A stretch of 8,667 bases of DNA from Vulcanimicrobiia bacterium (GTDB lineage: Bacteria; Eremiobacterota; Eremiobacteria; Baltobacterales; Baltobacteraceae): the NCBI GenBank assembly GCA_024281135.1, contig JAMXLG010000281.1:1-8667 (forward strand). Reading direction: 5' to 3'. The notes below the pieces were generated by a model, which saw nothing but the letters and a program-made list of their open reading frames with translations, searched no databases and had not been told where the DNA came from. Positions 1 through 5,837 of the stretch are shown one piece after another; the first letter of the stretch is position 1, and each line of letters opens with the position of its first letter. The translations under genes were made by a program, and so were the position numbers.

Positions 1-269
1 GGTCGCGGCACGAGCACGCGATTATCGACGAGAAACGAGTGTCCGTGAAATCCGGCTGTGCCCAGGATATAGGCCAATGGCTCGCCGGAAGCTCGCCGCG
101 TCGCGTATTCACAAGCCTGCTGCTCCATTTTCGTGCTGATTTGCGTCTCACCGTACGCGCGAAGCCAGGCTTCTGACCGCCCCGTTACATACGAAAGAAT
201 CCGCTGAACGTCAGTTGCATCCGTGCCGCTTTGCGACACGAGCAATCCACGCAACTCTTCAACGGTCAC
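1..269 (-). CDS. prmC: Peptide chain release factor N5-glutamine methyltransferase PrmC (HemK), N-terminal part, cut by left edge
   Basis: PrmC methylates the glutamine of the GGQ motif in release factors with S-adenosylmethionine, in the cytoplasm. Translating the minus strand from GTG at 269 gives 89 residues with no stop to the window edge. The N-terminal helical part (about residues 1-60) is followed by GEPLAYILG and then FHGHSFLVDNRVLVPRP. The GxPxxYxxG plus F-x-V-x-x-x-x-LxPRP signature is typical of PrmC just before its methyltransferase domain. The SAM-binding motif and the catalytic NPPY lie beyond the edge and cannot be checked. GTG 269 is the first usable start after an in-frame stop at 326-324; a GGGG lies at 281-284, 11 bases upstream. 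The family normally sits beside prfA, and prfA lies upstream here on the same strand, but a plus-strand gene separates them. Recognition is confident; the start is fairly sure. Confidence 0.9.
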   Translation of the reverse strand, partial: MTVEELRGLLVSQSGTDATDVQRILSYVTGRSEAWLRAYGETQISTKMEQQACEYATRRASGEPLAYILGTAGFHGHSFLVDNRVLVPR

Positions 270-385
270 GCGAAATGGAACCCCATTAGCACTACGTTGT
301 GCGCTCGAGTCCGATTGGCCTGTTCATGTCCGCGCACGAAAAGCAGAAGGGGTGGCCGACTTCGAGCGTCAAGCGATTTTTCATC

Positions 386-391
386 GAGGAG
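386..391 (+). promoter_or_regulatory. Shine-Dalgarno site of the DUF4126-type gene
   Basis: GAGGAG lies seven bases before ATG 399. It is one of the best ribosome binding sites in the window. It supports reading this frame as real rather than the overlapping plus-strand frame that opens at 299. Confidence 0.7.
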
Positions 392-398
392 CTAGAGT

Positions 399-812
399 AT
401 GAGTGTAATTTTTCTAGCGCTAGTGCTCGGATTTGTTTCCGGACTTCGAACGTTCACTTCGCCGGCGGCTGTTCTATGGGCTCGTGGAACCACGATTTGG
501 GCAATCATCCTGACGATTTTGGCGCTGTTCGAATATTACGCCGACACGACGACGTTCATCCCGTCGCGCACAACGTTGGGACCGATGCTCTTTCGTCTGA
601 TAAGCGGTGGTTTCGTCGGATTTATGATTTCAACGATGCACGGCGGCTCCGCTATAGCGGGTGAAATCGCCGGAATCGTCGGGGCAATTATTGGAACCTA
701 TGGTGGTCACGCTGCGCGCCTCGCTGCGATCAAACGCTTCGGCGCACTGCCCGCAGCGATCTCCGAGGACATCGTCGCGATCGTCCTCGCAGTCGTTGCC
801 GTTACGCGCTGA
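399..812 (+). CDS. DUF4126-type small integral membrane protein
   Basis: A 137-residue, strongly hydrophobic protein whose function is not known. Likely membrane segments are at about 1-15, 31-48, 62-78, 84-101 and 118-136. The GLRTFTSPAAVLWA stretch at 15-28 resembles the GLRTMTAPAA-type opening of DUF4126 proteins. A Glu at 45, a PSR at 55-57, Gly-rich transmembrane stretches (GEIAGIVGAIIGTYGG) and a C-terminal SED at 122-124 fit the same family pattern. This assignment is from memory of the family, not a search. The start is supported by GAGGAG at 386-391. The gene lies between prfA and prmC on the opposite strand. Its last 11 bases, including its TGA, overlap the end of prfA, so transcripts of the two genes collide. 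It is too short and too hydrophobic to be a shadow of a longer gene. Confidence 0.75.
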   Translation: MSVIFLALVLGFVSGLRTFTSPAAVLWARGTTIWAIILTILALFEYYADTTTFIPSRTTLGPMLFRLISGGFVGFMISTMHGGSAIAGEIAGIVGAIIGTYGGHAARLAAIKRFGALPAAISEDIVAIVLAVVAVTR

Positions 813-1908
813 CTTGCGCTTCTCCAGCTAACAAACGCGCTTGTTCGTCTTTCAGTAGATCATCAACGATCGGCGCGATTGCACCGTCCATGATGCCGCG
901 GATGTTGCCGTAGTTTTCATTGACGCGATGATCGGTCACGCGGTCTTGCGGGAAGTTGTACGTGCGGATCTTTTCGGAGCGATCGCCGGTTCCGACTTGG
1001 CTGCGACGCAGCGATCCCATCGCCTCTTCCTTTTCGCGTTGCTGGCGTTCGTAGAGCATCGCTCGGAGCATCTGCATCGCCTTTTCACGGTTTTGCGTTT
1101 GCGAACGCTCCTGTTGCGAAGCCACGATGATGCCTGACGGAACGTGGGTGATGCGAATCGCAGATTCCGTCTTGTTGACGTACTGGCCACCGGCGCCCGA
1201 CGCCTTATACGTATCGATCTGCAAGTCCGAGGGCTTGATCTCGATGTCGACGTCTTCGTCTACTTCCGGAAGTACCGCGACCGTTGCGGTCGAGGTGTGC
1301 ACGCGGCCTTGCGCCTCCGTTGCCGGAACACGCTGGACTCTATGCACGCCTGATTCATGCTTGAAGTAGCGGTACGGCGAATCGCCACGGACTCCGAAGA
1401 CGATTTCCTTGTAGCCGCCGGCATCGCTTTCGTTTTCCGACACGAGCTCGACGCGCATGCCGTTTGCTTCCGCGTACCGCATATACATGCGCGCGAGATC
1501 ACCGGCAAAAATCGCGGCTTCGTCGCCGCCGGCGCCTGCGCGGATTTCGATGAAGACGTCTTTGTTGTCGTTGGGATCCTTCGGGATCATCAACGCGTGC
1601 AGCTCGTCTTCAAGCTCGTCGCGGCGCGCGCGCAACTCCTTCGCTTCTTCTTCTGCGAGTTCGCGCAACTCGGGATCATTGCTCGTCTCGCGCAGTAACG
1701 CTTCATTCGCCTGCAAATCGTCGAGCGTCTTGCGATAGGCGCGGTAGGCGTTGACCGTGTCTTCCATTTGCGAGCGCTCTTTGACGAGCGCAGTGAAACG
1801 CGCTTGATCGAAGCCACCGGCGGGATTAGCCAGGCTCGCCTCGATTTCGTCGAAGCGTCGTACGGTCGAATCTAGTCGTGCAAGTACGGTCGGTGTTAAT
1901 TCTGCCAT
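802..1908 (-). CDS. prfA: Peptide chain release factor 1 (RF1)
   Basis: RF1 recognises UAA and UAG stop codons and triggers peptide release on the ribosome. The 368-residue protein has the usual length of about 355-365 plus a short C-terminal tail. The N-terminal coiled-coil domain comes first, then the acidic GAGGDEAAIFAGDLARMY block. The codon-reading PAT tripeptide is at 195-197 within RVPATEAQG; RF2 would have SPF there. The catalytic GGQ is at 240-242 within SGAGGQYVNKT. The Gln of GGQ is the target of PrmC, whose gene follows downstream. ATG 1908 is the best start by homology, but no Shine-Dalgarno sequence precedes it; the upstream bases are a C/T-rich tract. The rpmE terminator hairpin ends only about 30 bases upstream, so prfA needs readthrough or its own promoter. 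The identification is certain. Confidence 0.98.
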   Translation of the reverse strand: MAELTPTVLARLDSTVRRFDEIEASLANPAGGFDQARFTALVKERSQMEDTVNAYRAYRKTLDDLQANEALLRETSNDPELRELAEEEAKELRARRDELEDELHALMIPKDPNDNKDVFIEIRAGAGGDEAAIFAGDLARMYMRYAEANGMRVELVSENESDAGGYKEIVFGVRGDSPYRYFKHESGVHRVQRVPATEAQGRVHTSTATVAVLPEVDEDVDIEIKPSDLQIDTYKASGAGGQYVNKTESAIRITHVPSGIIVASQQERSQTQNREKAMQMLRAMLYERQQREKEEAMGSLRRSQVGTGDRSEKIRTYNFPQDRVTDHRVNENYGNIRGIMDGAIAPIVDDLLKDEQARLLAGEAQVSA

Positions 1909-1937
1909 GTGCGTTTTACAAGCAAGGAAGCAAAGAA

Positions 1938-1964
1938 AAGACGAGCCGCAATACGGCTCGTCTT
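1938..1964 (-). terminator. Intrinsic terminator between rpmE and prfA
   Basis: A perfect 11-base-pair stem (AAGACGAGCCG with CGGCTCGTCTT) encloses a 5-base loop. Read on the minus strand, the stem ends in TT and runs into TTCTTTG, giving a short U-rich tail. The plus strand has no U tract after the stem, so it acts leftward only. It lies 18 bases after the rpmE stop and about 30 bases before the prfA start. Confidence 0.85.
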
Positions 1965-1982
1965 AAAGGTGTAGGAGCGCAG

Positions 1983-2255
1983 TTACGCTTCCGCTGCGGC
2001 CTTCTTCGCGTCTTTGGCGGCCTTGCGCGATGCAGCTTCCTGTTTCTTCTTCTCGGCCGCGGCAGCGCGCTGGTTGAACTTATCAACGCGTCCGGCGGTG
2101 TCGACGAGCTTCTGTTGGCCCGTGAAGAGCGGATGGCACGCCGAGCAGATTTCGACGGCGATCTCTTTCATCGTCGAGCCGGTCTTGAACACGTTGCCGC
2201 ACGCGCAGTGAACGCGTGCCTCGGGGTACCAATTGGGGTGAATCTTCTCTTTCAC
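1983..2255 (-). CDS. rpmE: 50S ribosomal protein L31, zinc-binding form, with Ala/Lys-rich C-terminal extension
   Basis: L31 is a protein of the large ribosomal subunit at the bridge to the small subunit. The 90-residue product begins with [12 protein letters not shown], the standard L31 opening. Cysteines at 17, 19, 37 and 40 (CACG and CSACH) are those of the zinc-holding form. [20 protein letters not shown] at about 41-60 is the conserved core end. Residues 62-90 form an extra tail made almost only of Ala, Lys and Glu, longer than the usual 66-75-residue family length. The start is GTG 2255, fixed by homology, with GGGG just upstream at 2257-2260. An extended -10 promoter lies nine bases before the GTG. 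A strong terminator follows the gene. The linkage rpmE-prfA is common in bacteria. Confidence 0.96.
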   Translation of the reverse strand: MKEKIHPNWYPEARVHCACGNVFKTGSTMKEIAVEICSACHPLFTGQQKLVDTAGRVDKFNQRAAAAEKKKQEAASRKAAKDAKKAAAEA

Positions 2256-2264
2256 AGCCCCATG

Positions 2265-2273
2265 ATTATAGCA
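2265..2273 (-). promoter_or_regulatory. Extended -10 promoter of rpmE
   Basis: On the minus strand the sequence reads TGCTATAAT, a perfect extended -10 element (TGnTATAAT). No -35 box stands at the usual 17-base distance. A TTGACA at 2283-2278 is only 7 bases upstream, so it does not act as a normal -35. The -10 ends nine bases before the GTG start of rpmE, which would place the transcript start within a few bases of the start codon. This is a sequence match only. Confidence 0.6.
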
Positions 2274-2351
2274 GGGGTGTCAAAGCGACCTTTGTAGCTT
2301 CAGAAACGGGACGGTTCGAGCAAGCGTTATTGAGACAGCATGGGAGGCAGA

Positions 2352-2861
2352 ATGAAGAGATTGATCCTCGTTGCACTCGCCCTCGGAGCGATTGGAACCA
2401 TTGCCTTGGCAGCCGCGGCGGCGGCGCGCCCGGACGGTGCGGTCATCCACAACTCCGGCTCGACGAACACCTCGGGCTACAGTATTAAGCTTTGGTCGGA
2501 TGGCCGGGGTGAGCTGACTATGGGCCGCGGTCCGGGCTGGGGCACGGGCACGGTGTTCAACGTCGATCCGTCCGTGGCGCAGGAGTTCTTCTCGAATGTC
2601 AAAGCGGCGCGACAGGATCCAGGCAGCCCGGGTCACTGCATGAAGAGCGCTTCCTTCGGAACCACAACCACGGTGCAATGGCACGGGTGGAACTCGCCCG
2701 ACCTGCAGTGCCCGCCGTTCTCTCCGGCCGTTCAAGCAGTCGCCGCTAACGTGCGGACCATTCAAGCTGCGGCGAACATCGGAAATCAGCTACGTCGTAT
2801 TCCGTTACCTCGCGAGCCTCGGATGATTCCGTCCACCTCTCCCGAAGTTTCGCCGACGTGA
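2352..2861 (+). CDS. Exported protein of unknown function with signal peptide
   Basis: A 169-residue protein I cannot assign to a named family. Residues 1-25 are a textbook signal peptide: MKR, a hydrophobic stretch, then an Ala run ending near AAARPDG. The mature part starts with GAVIHNSGSTNTSGYSIKLWSDGRGEL, suggesting a small beta-strand-rich domain. It holds two cysteines at 96 and 120, in HCMKSASFG and DLQCPPF, which could form a disulfide outside the cytoplasm. The C-terminal part, after about residue 125, is helical and then Pro/Ser-rich. GGGAGG at 2342-2347 supports ATG 2352; an in-frame ATG at 2340 would add MGGR and has no such site. The stop overlaps the GTG of the next gene (GTGA), so the two are probably translated together and may work in the same extracytoplasmic place. 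Confidence 0.75.
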   Translation: MKRLILVALALGAIGTIALAAAAAARPDGAVIHNSGSTNTSGYSIKLWSDGRGELTMGRGPGWGTGTVFNVDPSVAQEFFSNVKAARQDPGSPGHCMKSASFGTTTTVQWHGWNSPDLQCPPFSPAVQAVAANVRTIQAAANIGNQLRRIPLPREPRMIPSTSPEVSPT

Positions 2862-3499
2862 AATACCCGGTTCTTGTTCTCGCAGCGGCGGTCGCGCTCG
2901 TCGCGCTAACGCCGCCGCCCCCGCCTCCACCGGCTCCCGGAACGACAGACACCTCGAATAGCACGTCGCCCGGTGGAGATTCAAACGCGCCTCCGCCGAG
3001 TGCGCAAACGCCGGCGACCGCACCGTCCCAAGATCCGAACGGTTCGCTCAACGGTATGTTCGGACCGCCGAAACCGTCTTCCAGCGCATCTCCGAATGCA
3101 AGCGCGACACCGTCGCCGCCGCCGGACGATCGCAAAGGAATCGACGGCGTGTGGGAGCTGCAGATTCAACGCGGCGCCAACACCGAATACGAACACTTCA
3201 ACATCAAGCAAACCGGTAGCGCGATTACCGGCACGTATCTGACGCAAGACAAAAAGAGATATCCGCTTGCGGGTTCGATTGACGGACGCAACGTCCGTAT
3301 CGTTGTATCGCTCTCCGATGGATCGACGGTTCTGCTCGAAGGTCGAGTCGACGGAACGACCGATATGCTCGGCATGTTGACGGATTCGCAAGAACGCGTG
3401 CCGTTCACGGCCGCATATCGACCCAAAGAGAAGTGGACGGATAATGTCAACGCCCAACCTGGTGGTATCGGATCACCGAGCGGCGGTCCTCCGCGGTAA
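2858..3499 (+). CDS. Secreted or anchored Pro/Ser-rich protein with C-terminal beta-rich domain, unknown function
   Basis: A 213-residue protein of unknown function. Residues 3-17 are hydrophobic and could act as a signal or anchor, but no clear AxA cleavage site is present. Seven prolines follow at 19-25, then a low-complexity linker of Pro, Ser, Thr, Asn and Ala to about residue 92. Residues 94-190 look like one compact beta domain: GVWELQIQRG at 97-106, then alternating strands such as FNIKQTGSAITGTYL and RNVRIVVSLSDGSTVLLEG. This W-x-L plus GxxITGTY style recalls small lipocalin-like or extracellular beta-barrel domains; that is an impression, not a match. The tail is Gly/Pro-rich. The GTG start overlaps the previous stop by four bases and has no good ribosome binding site, consistent with coupling. 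The polyproline run would probably need EF-P for smooth translation. Confidence 0.7.
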   Translation: MKYPVLVLAAAVALVALTPPPPPPPAPGTTDTSNSTSPGGDSNAPPPSAQTPATAPSQDPNGSLNGMFGPPKPSSSASPNASATPSPPPDDRKGIDGVWELQIQRGANTEYEHFNIKQTGSAITGTYLTQDKKRYPLAGSIDGRNVRIVVSLSDGSTVLLEGRVDGTTDMLGMLTDSQERVPFTAAYRPKEKWTDNVNAQPGGIGSPSGGPPR

Positions 3500-3523
3500 T
3501 CCTTCAACAAGCTCAGGATGACA
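3499..3523. repeat. REP-like short interspersed repeat unit, single copy here
   Basis: The segment begins at the stop codon of the preceding gene. It has an ATCCT/AGGAT inverted repeat (3499-3503 and 3515-3519) around CAACAAGCTC, then GACA. Read on the minus strand it resembles the GTCATCCTGAGCTTGTCGAAGG-type elements scattered in many bacterial genomes. Only one copy is visible, so dispersal is inferred. Confidence 0.45.
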
Positions 3524-3529
3524 ATGTAA

Positions 3530-3562
3530 AAAAAGCGCCCGCGAATATCGCGAGCGCTTTTT
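3530..3562. terminator. Bidirectional intrinsic terminator between convergent genes
   Basis: AAAAAGCGC at 3530-3538 pairs with GCGCTTTTT at 3554-3562. Inside, after one C/A mismatch, CGCGA pairs with TCGCG around an ATA loop. The plus strand ends in five T and the minus strand in seven, so it can stop transcripts from both the secreted-protein pair and leuCD. It lies 30 bases after one stop codon and 20 bases after the other. Confidence 0.9.
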
Positions 3563-3582
3563 CGTGAGCTAGCGTGAAAGAG

Positions 3583-4089
3583 CTACTGTTTTGTTGCTAA
3601 CCGACGTTCGACGTACGGAACGAGGCCGCCGGAGTCAATTAACTCGCGCATAAACGGCGGAAACTCAGCGGATTTATATTCGGTGCCTTTGGTGGTGTTG
3701 CGAATAACACCGGATGCCGGTTCCACTTCGATGACGTCGCCGTCGTCGATTCCCTCGACGGCTTCGGCCGACTCAAAGATCGGCAACCCGATGTTCAGGG
3801 CGTTACGATAAAAGATTCGCGCGAAGCTTTTTGCGATAACGGCGGATGTACCCGAACCCTTGATCGCGATCGGCGCAACTTCGCGGCTCGATCCGCAGCC
3901 GAAGTTCGTATCGGCGACGATGATGTCGCCGGCACTCATCTTCGTCGTGTATTCCGGATCGAGTCCCTCGAGCGCATGTTTGCCCAATTCGACCGGGTCG
4001 ATAATGTTGCAATATTTGCCCGGAATGATGACGTCGGTATCGACGTTCTTTCCGTACTTATGTGCTGCTCCTTGCAGTTTGCTTTCCAC
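3583..4089 (-). CDS. leuD: 3-isopropylmalate dehydratase / homoaconitase-type small subunit
   Basis: The small (swivel) subunit of a hydro-lyase that isomerises 2-isopropylmalate to 3-isopropylmalate in leucine synthesis, or a close relative acting on another 2-hydroxy dicarboxylate. The 168-residue length fits the archaeal/thermophile-type LeuD (about 163-170). Conserved blocks are YGKNVDTDVIIPGKY at 12-26, NFGCGSSREVAPIAIKGSG in the middle, and SFARIFYRNALNIGLPI. The loop after PGKY reads CNI at 27-29, where many relatives have YLxT or YLVY. This loop affects substrate choice in the family, so the substrate stays open. The GTG start immediately follows the leuC stop (TAA then GTG), a sign of translational coupling. 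A bidirectional terminator lies 20 bases past its stop. Subunit identity is sure; pathway is likely but not proven, as no leuA or leuB is in the window. Confidence 0.92.
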   Translation of the reverse strand: MESKLQGAAHKYGKNVDTDVIIPGKYCNIIDPVELGKHALEGLDPEYTTKMSAGDIIVADTNFGCGSSREVAPIAIKGSGTSAVIAKSFARIFYRNALNIGLPIFESAEAVEGIDDGDVIEVEPASGVIRNTTKGTEYKSAEFPPFMRELIDSGGLVPYVERRLATKQ

Positions 4090-5373
4090 TTATACACCCG
4101 CCAATTCGAGAACGCGAGGATCGGTGATTTTGCCGGACAGCGCAGAAGCAGCGCACGTTGCCGGTGACGCGAGATAGACTTCCGACTTCGGCGAGCCCAT
4201 GCGGCCGACGTAGTTGCGGTTCGTCGTCGAAATCGCGCGTTCGCCGTCGCCGAGCGTGCCCATATGGCCGCCGAAACACGCGCCGCATCCGGGCGTGTTC
4301 ACCGCGCAGCCCGCGGCGGCGAGCGTCGTCAAGACGCCTTCCGATGCGGCTTGCATCCACACTTGTTGCGAACCCGGATTGACGATCACGCGTAGGTTCG
4401 GCGCAACCTTCTTGCCGTCGAGAATCTTCGCGACGATGCGTAGATCTTCGATGTAGCCGTTCGTGCACGAACCGATGAAGACTTGATCGACGGGAATATC
4501 GTCGCGCGTGACTTCCGAAATCGGATGCACGTTATCAGGTGTGTGCGGACATGCGACTTGCGGTTCGAGGTTGGCGACGTCGATCGTCATGACGCGTTCA
4601 TACACGGCGTCGTCATCCGTGCGCTCGACGATAAACGGACGATCCGTGCGCTCTTTGACGAACGCAATCGCCTTTGCGTCGGCATGGAAGATGCCGTTCT
4701 TTGCACCTGCTTCGATCGCCATGTTCGCCATCGTGATGCGGCCCGTAATCGACATATCGTCGATCGTCGTGCCGTGGTACTCGATCGCGCGGTACGTCGC
4801 ACCATCGATACCGAGCTCGCCGACCGTGCGAAGCATCAAGTCCTTCGCGTACACCATGCGGCCCAGTTCGCCGTTATAAATGATTTTGATGGTCGCCGGA
4901 ACCTTGAGCCAAACTTCGCCGAGCACAAACGCTGCAGCGATATCGGTCGATCCCATGCCCGTGGCGAACGCTCCGAGCGCACCGTACGTGCACGTGTGCG
5001 AGTCGCCGCCGACGATGACCTCACCGGGCGCGACGAGACCTTCTTGCGGAAGGACGACGTGTTCGATACCGCCGCGTCCCACGTCGAAGAAGTGCTTGAT
5101 GTTTTGCTCGGCGGCAAAGTCTTTCATCAACTTTGCGAGCTTCGCGGATTGCGCGTCCTTGGCCGGAACGAAGTGATCTTCGACGAGCGCGATCTTCTCC
5201 GAATCGAAAACGTTGGACGCGCCTTTCATGCCCCGCATCACGCCGATGGCGACGGCGGCGGAGAGTTCGTTAGCGAGCACCAGGTCGACGTTCGCGTTGA
5301 TGATCTGACCCGGTTCGACGCGGTCGAGACCGGCGTGACGGGCCAGTATTTTTTCGGTGAGTGTCATCCCCAT
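4090..5373 (-). CDS. leuC: 3-isopropylmalate dehydratase / homoaconitase-type large subunit
   Basis: The catalytic [4Fe-4S] subunit of the LeuCD hydro-lyase, an aconitase relative in the cytoplasm. From ATG 5373 it has 427 residues, the length of the archaeal/thermophile-type LeuC; the classical E. coli type is about 466. Cluster ligands are visible: Cys303 in FIGSCTNG, and Cys363 and Cys366 in GCGACFGG. GGDSHTCTYGALGAFATGMGS is the usual substrate-site block. ATG 5373 gives MGMTLTEKILARHAG, a common opening in the family; ATG 5367 (MTLTEK) is equally possible. The frame continues to a TTG at 5379. None of these starts has a good Shine-Dalgarno sequence. leuD follows with no gap. Upstream, a divergent gene begins only 23-41 bases away, so promoters must lie within coding sequence. 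Leucine synthesis is the default reading; homoaconitase or dimethylmalate-type activity cannot be excluded. Confidence 0.93.
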   Translation of the reverse strand: MGMTLTEKILARHAGLDRVEPGQIINANVDLVLANELSAAVAIGVMRGMKGASNVFDSEKIALVEDHFVPAKDAQSAKLAKLMKDFAAEQNIKHFFDVGRGGIEHVVLPQEGLVAPGEVIVGGDSHTCTYGALGAFATGMGSTDIAAAFVLGEVWLKVPATIKIIYNGELGRMVYAKDLMLRTVGELGIDGATYRAIEYHGTTIDDMSITGRITMANMAIEAGAKNGIFHADAKAIAFVKERTDRPFIVERTDDDAVYERVMTIDVANLEPQVACPHTPDNVHPISEVTRDDIPVDQVFIGSCTNGYIEDLRIVAKILDGKKVAPNLRVIVNPGSQQVWMQAASEGVLTTLAAAGCAVNTPGCGACFGGHMGTLGDGERAISTTNRNYVGRMGSPKSEVYLASPATCAASALSGKITDPRVLELAGV

Positions 5374-5396
5374 GGGCAAGCGGTTCTTGGCGCACG

Positions 5397-5837
5397 ATGC
5401 AGAATCCCGGCCTCATGATTCTGACGTCCGCGGCCGAGCGCAAGGCACTTCTGGAGCGCAGTACAACGGTCGCGATGGTTGGCGCGTCCGCGAAGCCGGA
5501 CCGGCCGAGCCACGGCGTCTTCGCGTACTTGCGTGCGCACGGCTACGATGTCACCCCGGTGGCGCCAAGAGTGGACGAGGTCCACGGTATCAAGGCGTAT
5601 CCGAATTTAACGGCCTACGCTGCCGAACACGGCGCTCCGGATATCGTCGACGTTTTCCGCAAGCCGTCGGAGGTACTGCCGATCGTCGACGAGGCCATCG
5701 CCGTCGGAGCGAAGGCCATTTGGTTCCAGCTCGGCGTTATCAACGAGGAGGCAATCAATCGCGCAGATAAGGCGGGCTTAGACGTCGTTGCCGATAAGTG
5801 CATGAAGGTGGAGCACCGTGGTCTCGTATCCGGATGA
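5397..5837 (+). CDS. CoA-binding Rossmann-fold protein (YccU-like CoA_binding_2 family)
   Basis: A small cytoplasmic protein of the family that binds coenzyme A or acyl-CoA with a Rossmann fold; its cellular role is not known. From ATG 5397 it has 146 residues; ATG 5415 (MILTSAAERK) is equally plausible and matches family openings better. Neither has a clear ribosome binding site, and the frame stays open to 5361. Signature parts are TVAMVGASAKPDRPSHGV near the N terminus (nucleotide-binding GAS loop), then GYDVTPVAPRV, a PDIVDVFRKP strand, IWFQLGV, and the C-terminal DVVADKCMKVEH that closes most members. Its last 20 bases overlap the start of the LuxE-type gene, whose ribosome binding site lies inside it. 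That coupling suggests, but does not prove, a shared acyl-thioester context. Confidence 0.88.
   Translation: MQNPGLMILTSAAERKALLERSTTVAMVGASAKPDRPSHGVFAYLRAHGYDVTPVAPRVDEVHGIKAYPNLTAYAAEHGAPDIVDVFRKPSEVLPIVDEAIAVGAKAIWFQLGVINEEAINRADKAGLDVVADKCMKVEHRGLVSG
5805..5813 (+). promoter_or_regulatory. Ribosome binding site of the LuxE-type gene
   Basis: AAGGTGGAG lies four bases before GTG 5818, inside the end of the CoA-binding gene. It decides the GTG start and the 20-base gene overlap. Confidence 0.55.

Noticed and set aside
266..286. Six-codon reading frame (ATG to TGA) overlapping the prmC GTG start on the minus strand
   Set aside because: It could be a leader for translational coupling, but so short a frame is expected by chance and its ATG has no ribosome binding site.
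299..664. 121-codon plus-strand frame overlapping the DUF4126-type gene
   Set aside because: It overlaps a better-supported hydrophobic gene with a good ribosome binding site, and its product has shadow-like composition.
2278..2283. TTGACA upstream of the rpmE -10 as a -35 box
   Set aside because: The spacing is 7 bases, far below the usual 16-18, and no -10 is found at proper distance downstream.
2280..2765. 161-codon minus-strand frame opposite the first exported-protein gene
   Set aside because: Arg/Ala-rich shadow of a gene with a clear signal peptide; no motif seen.
2981..3457. 158-codon minus-strand frame opposite the Pro-rich gene
   Set aside because: Its Arg runs are the antisense image of the Pro/Ser linker; no domain.
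4483..5418. 311-codon open frame on the plus strand opposite leuC
   Set aside because: It is fully antisense to a certain leuC, is rich in Arg, His, Asp and Val as expected of a shadow, has no recognisable domain and no ribosome binding site.
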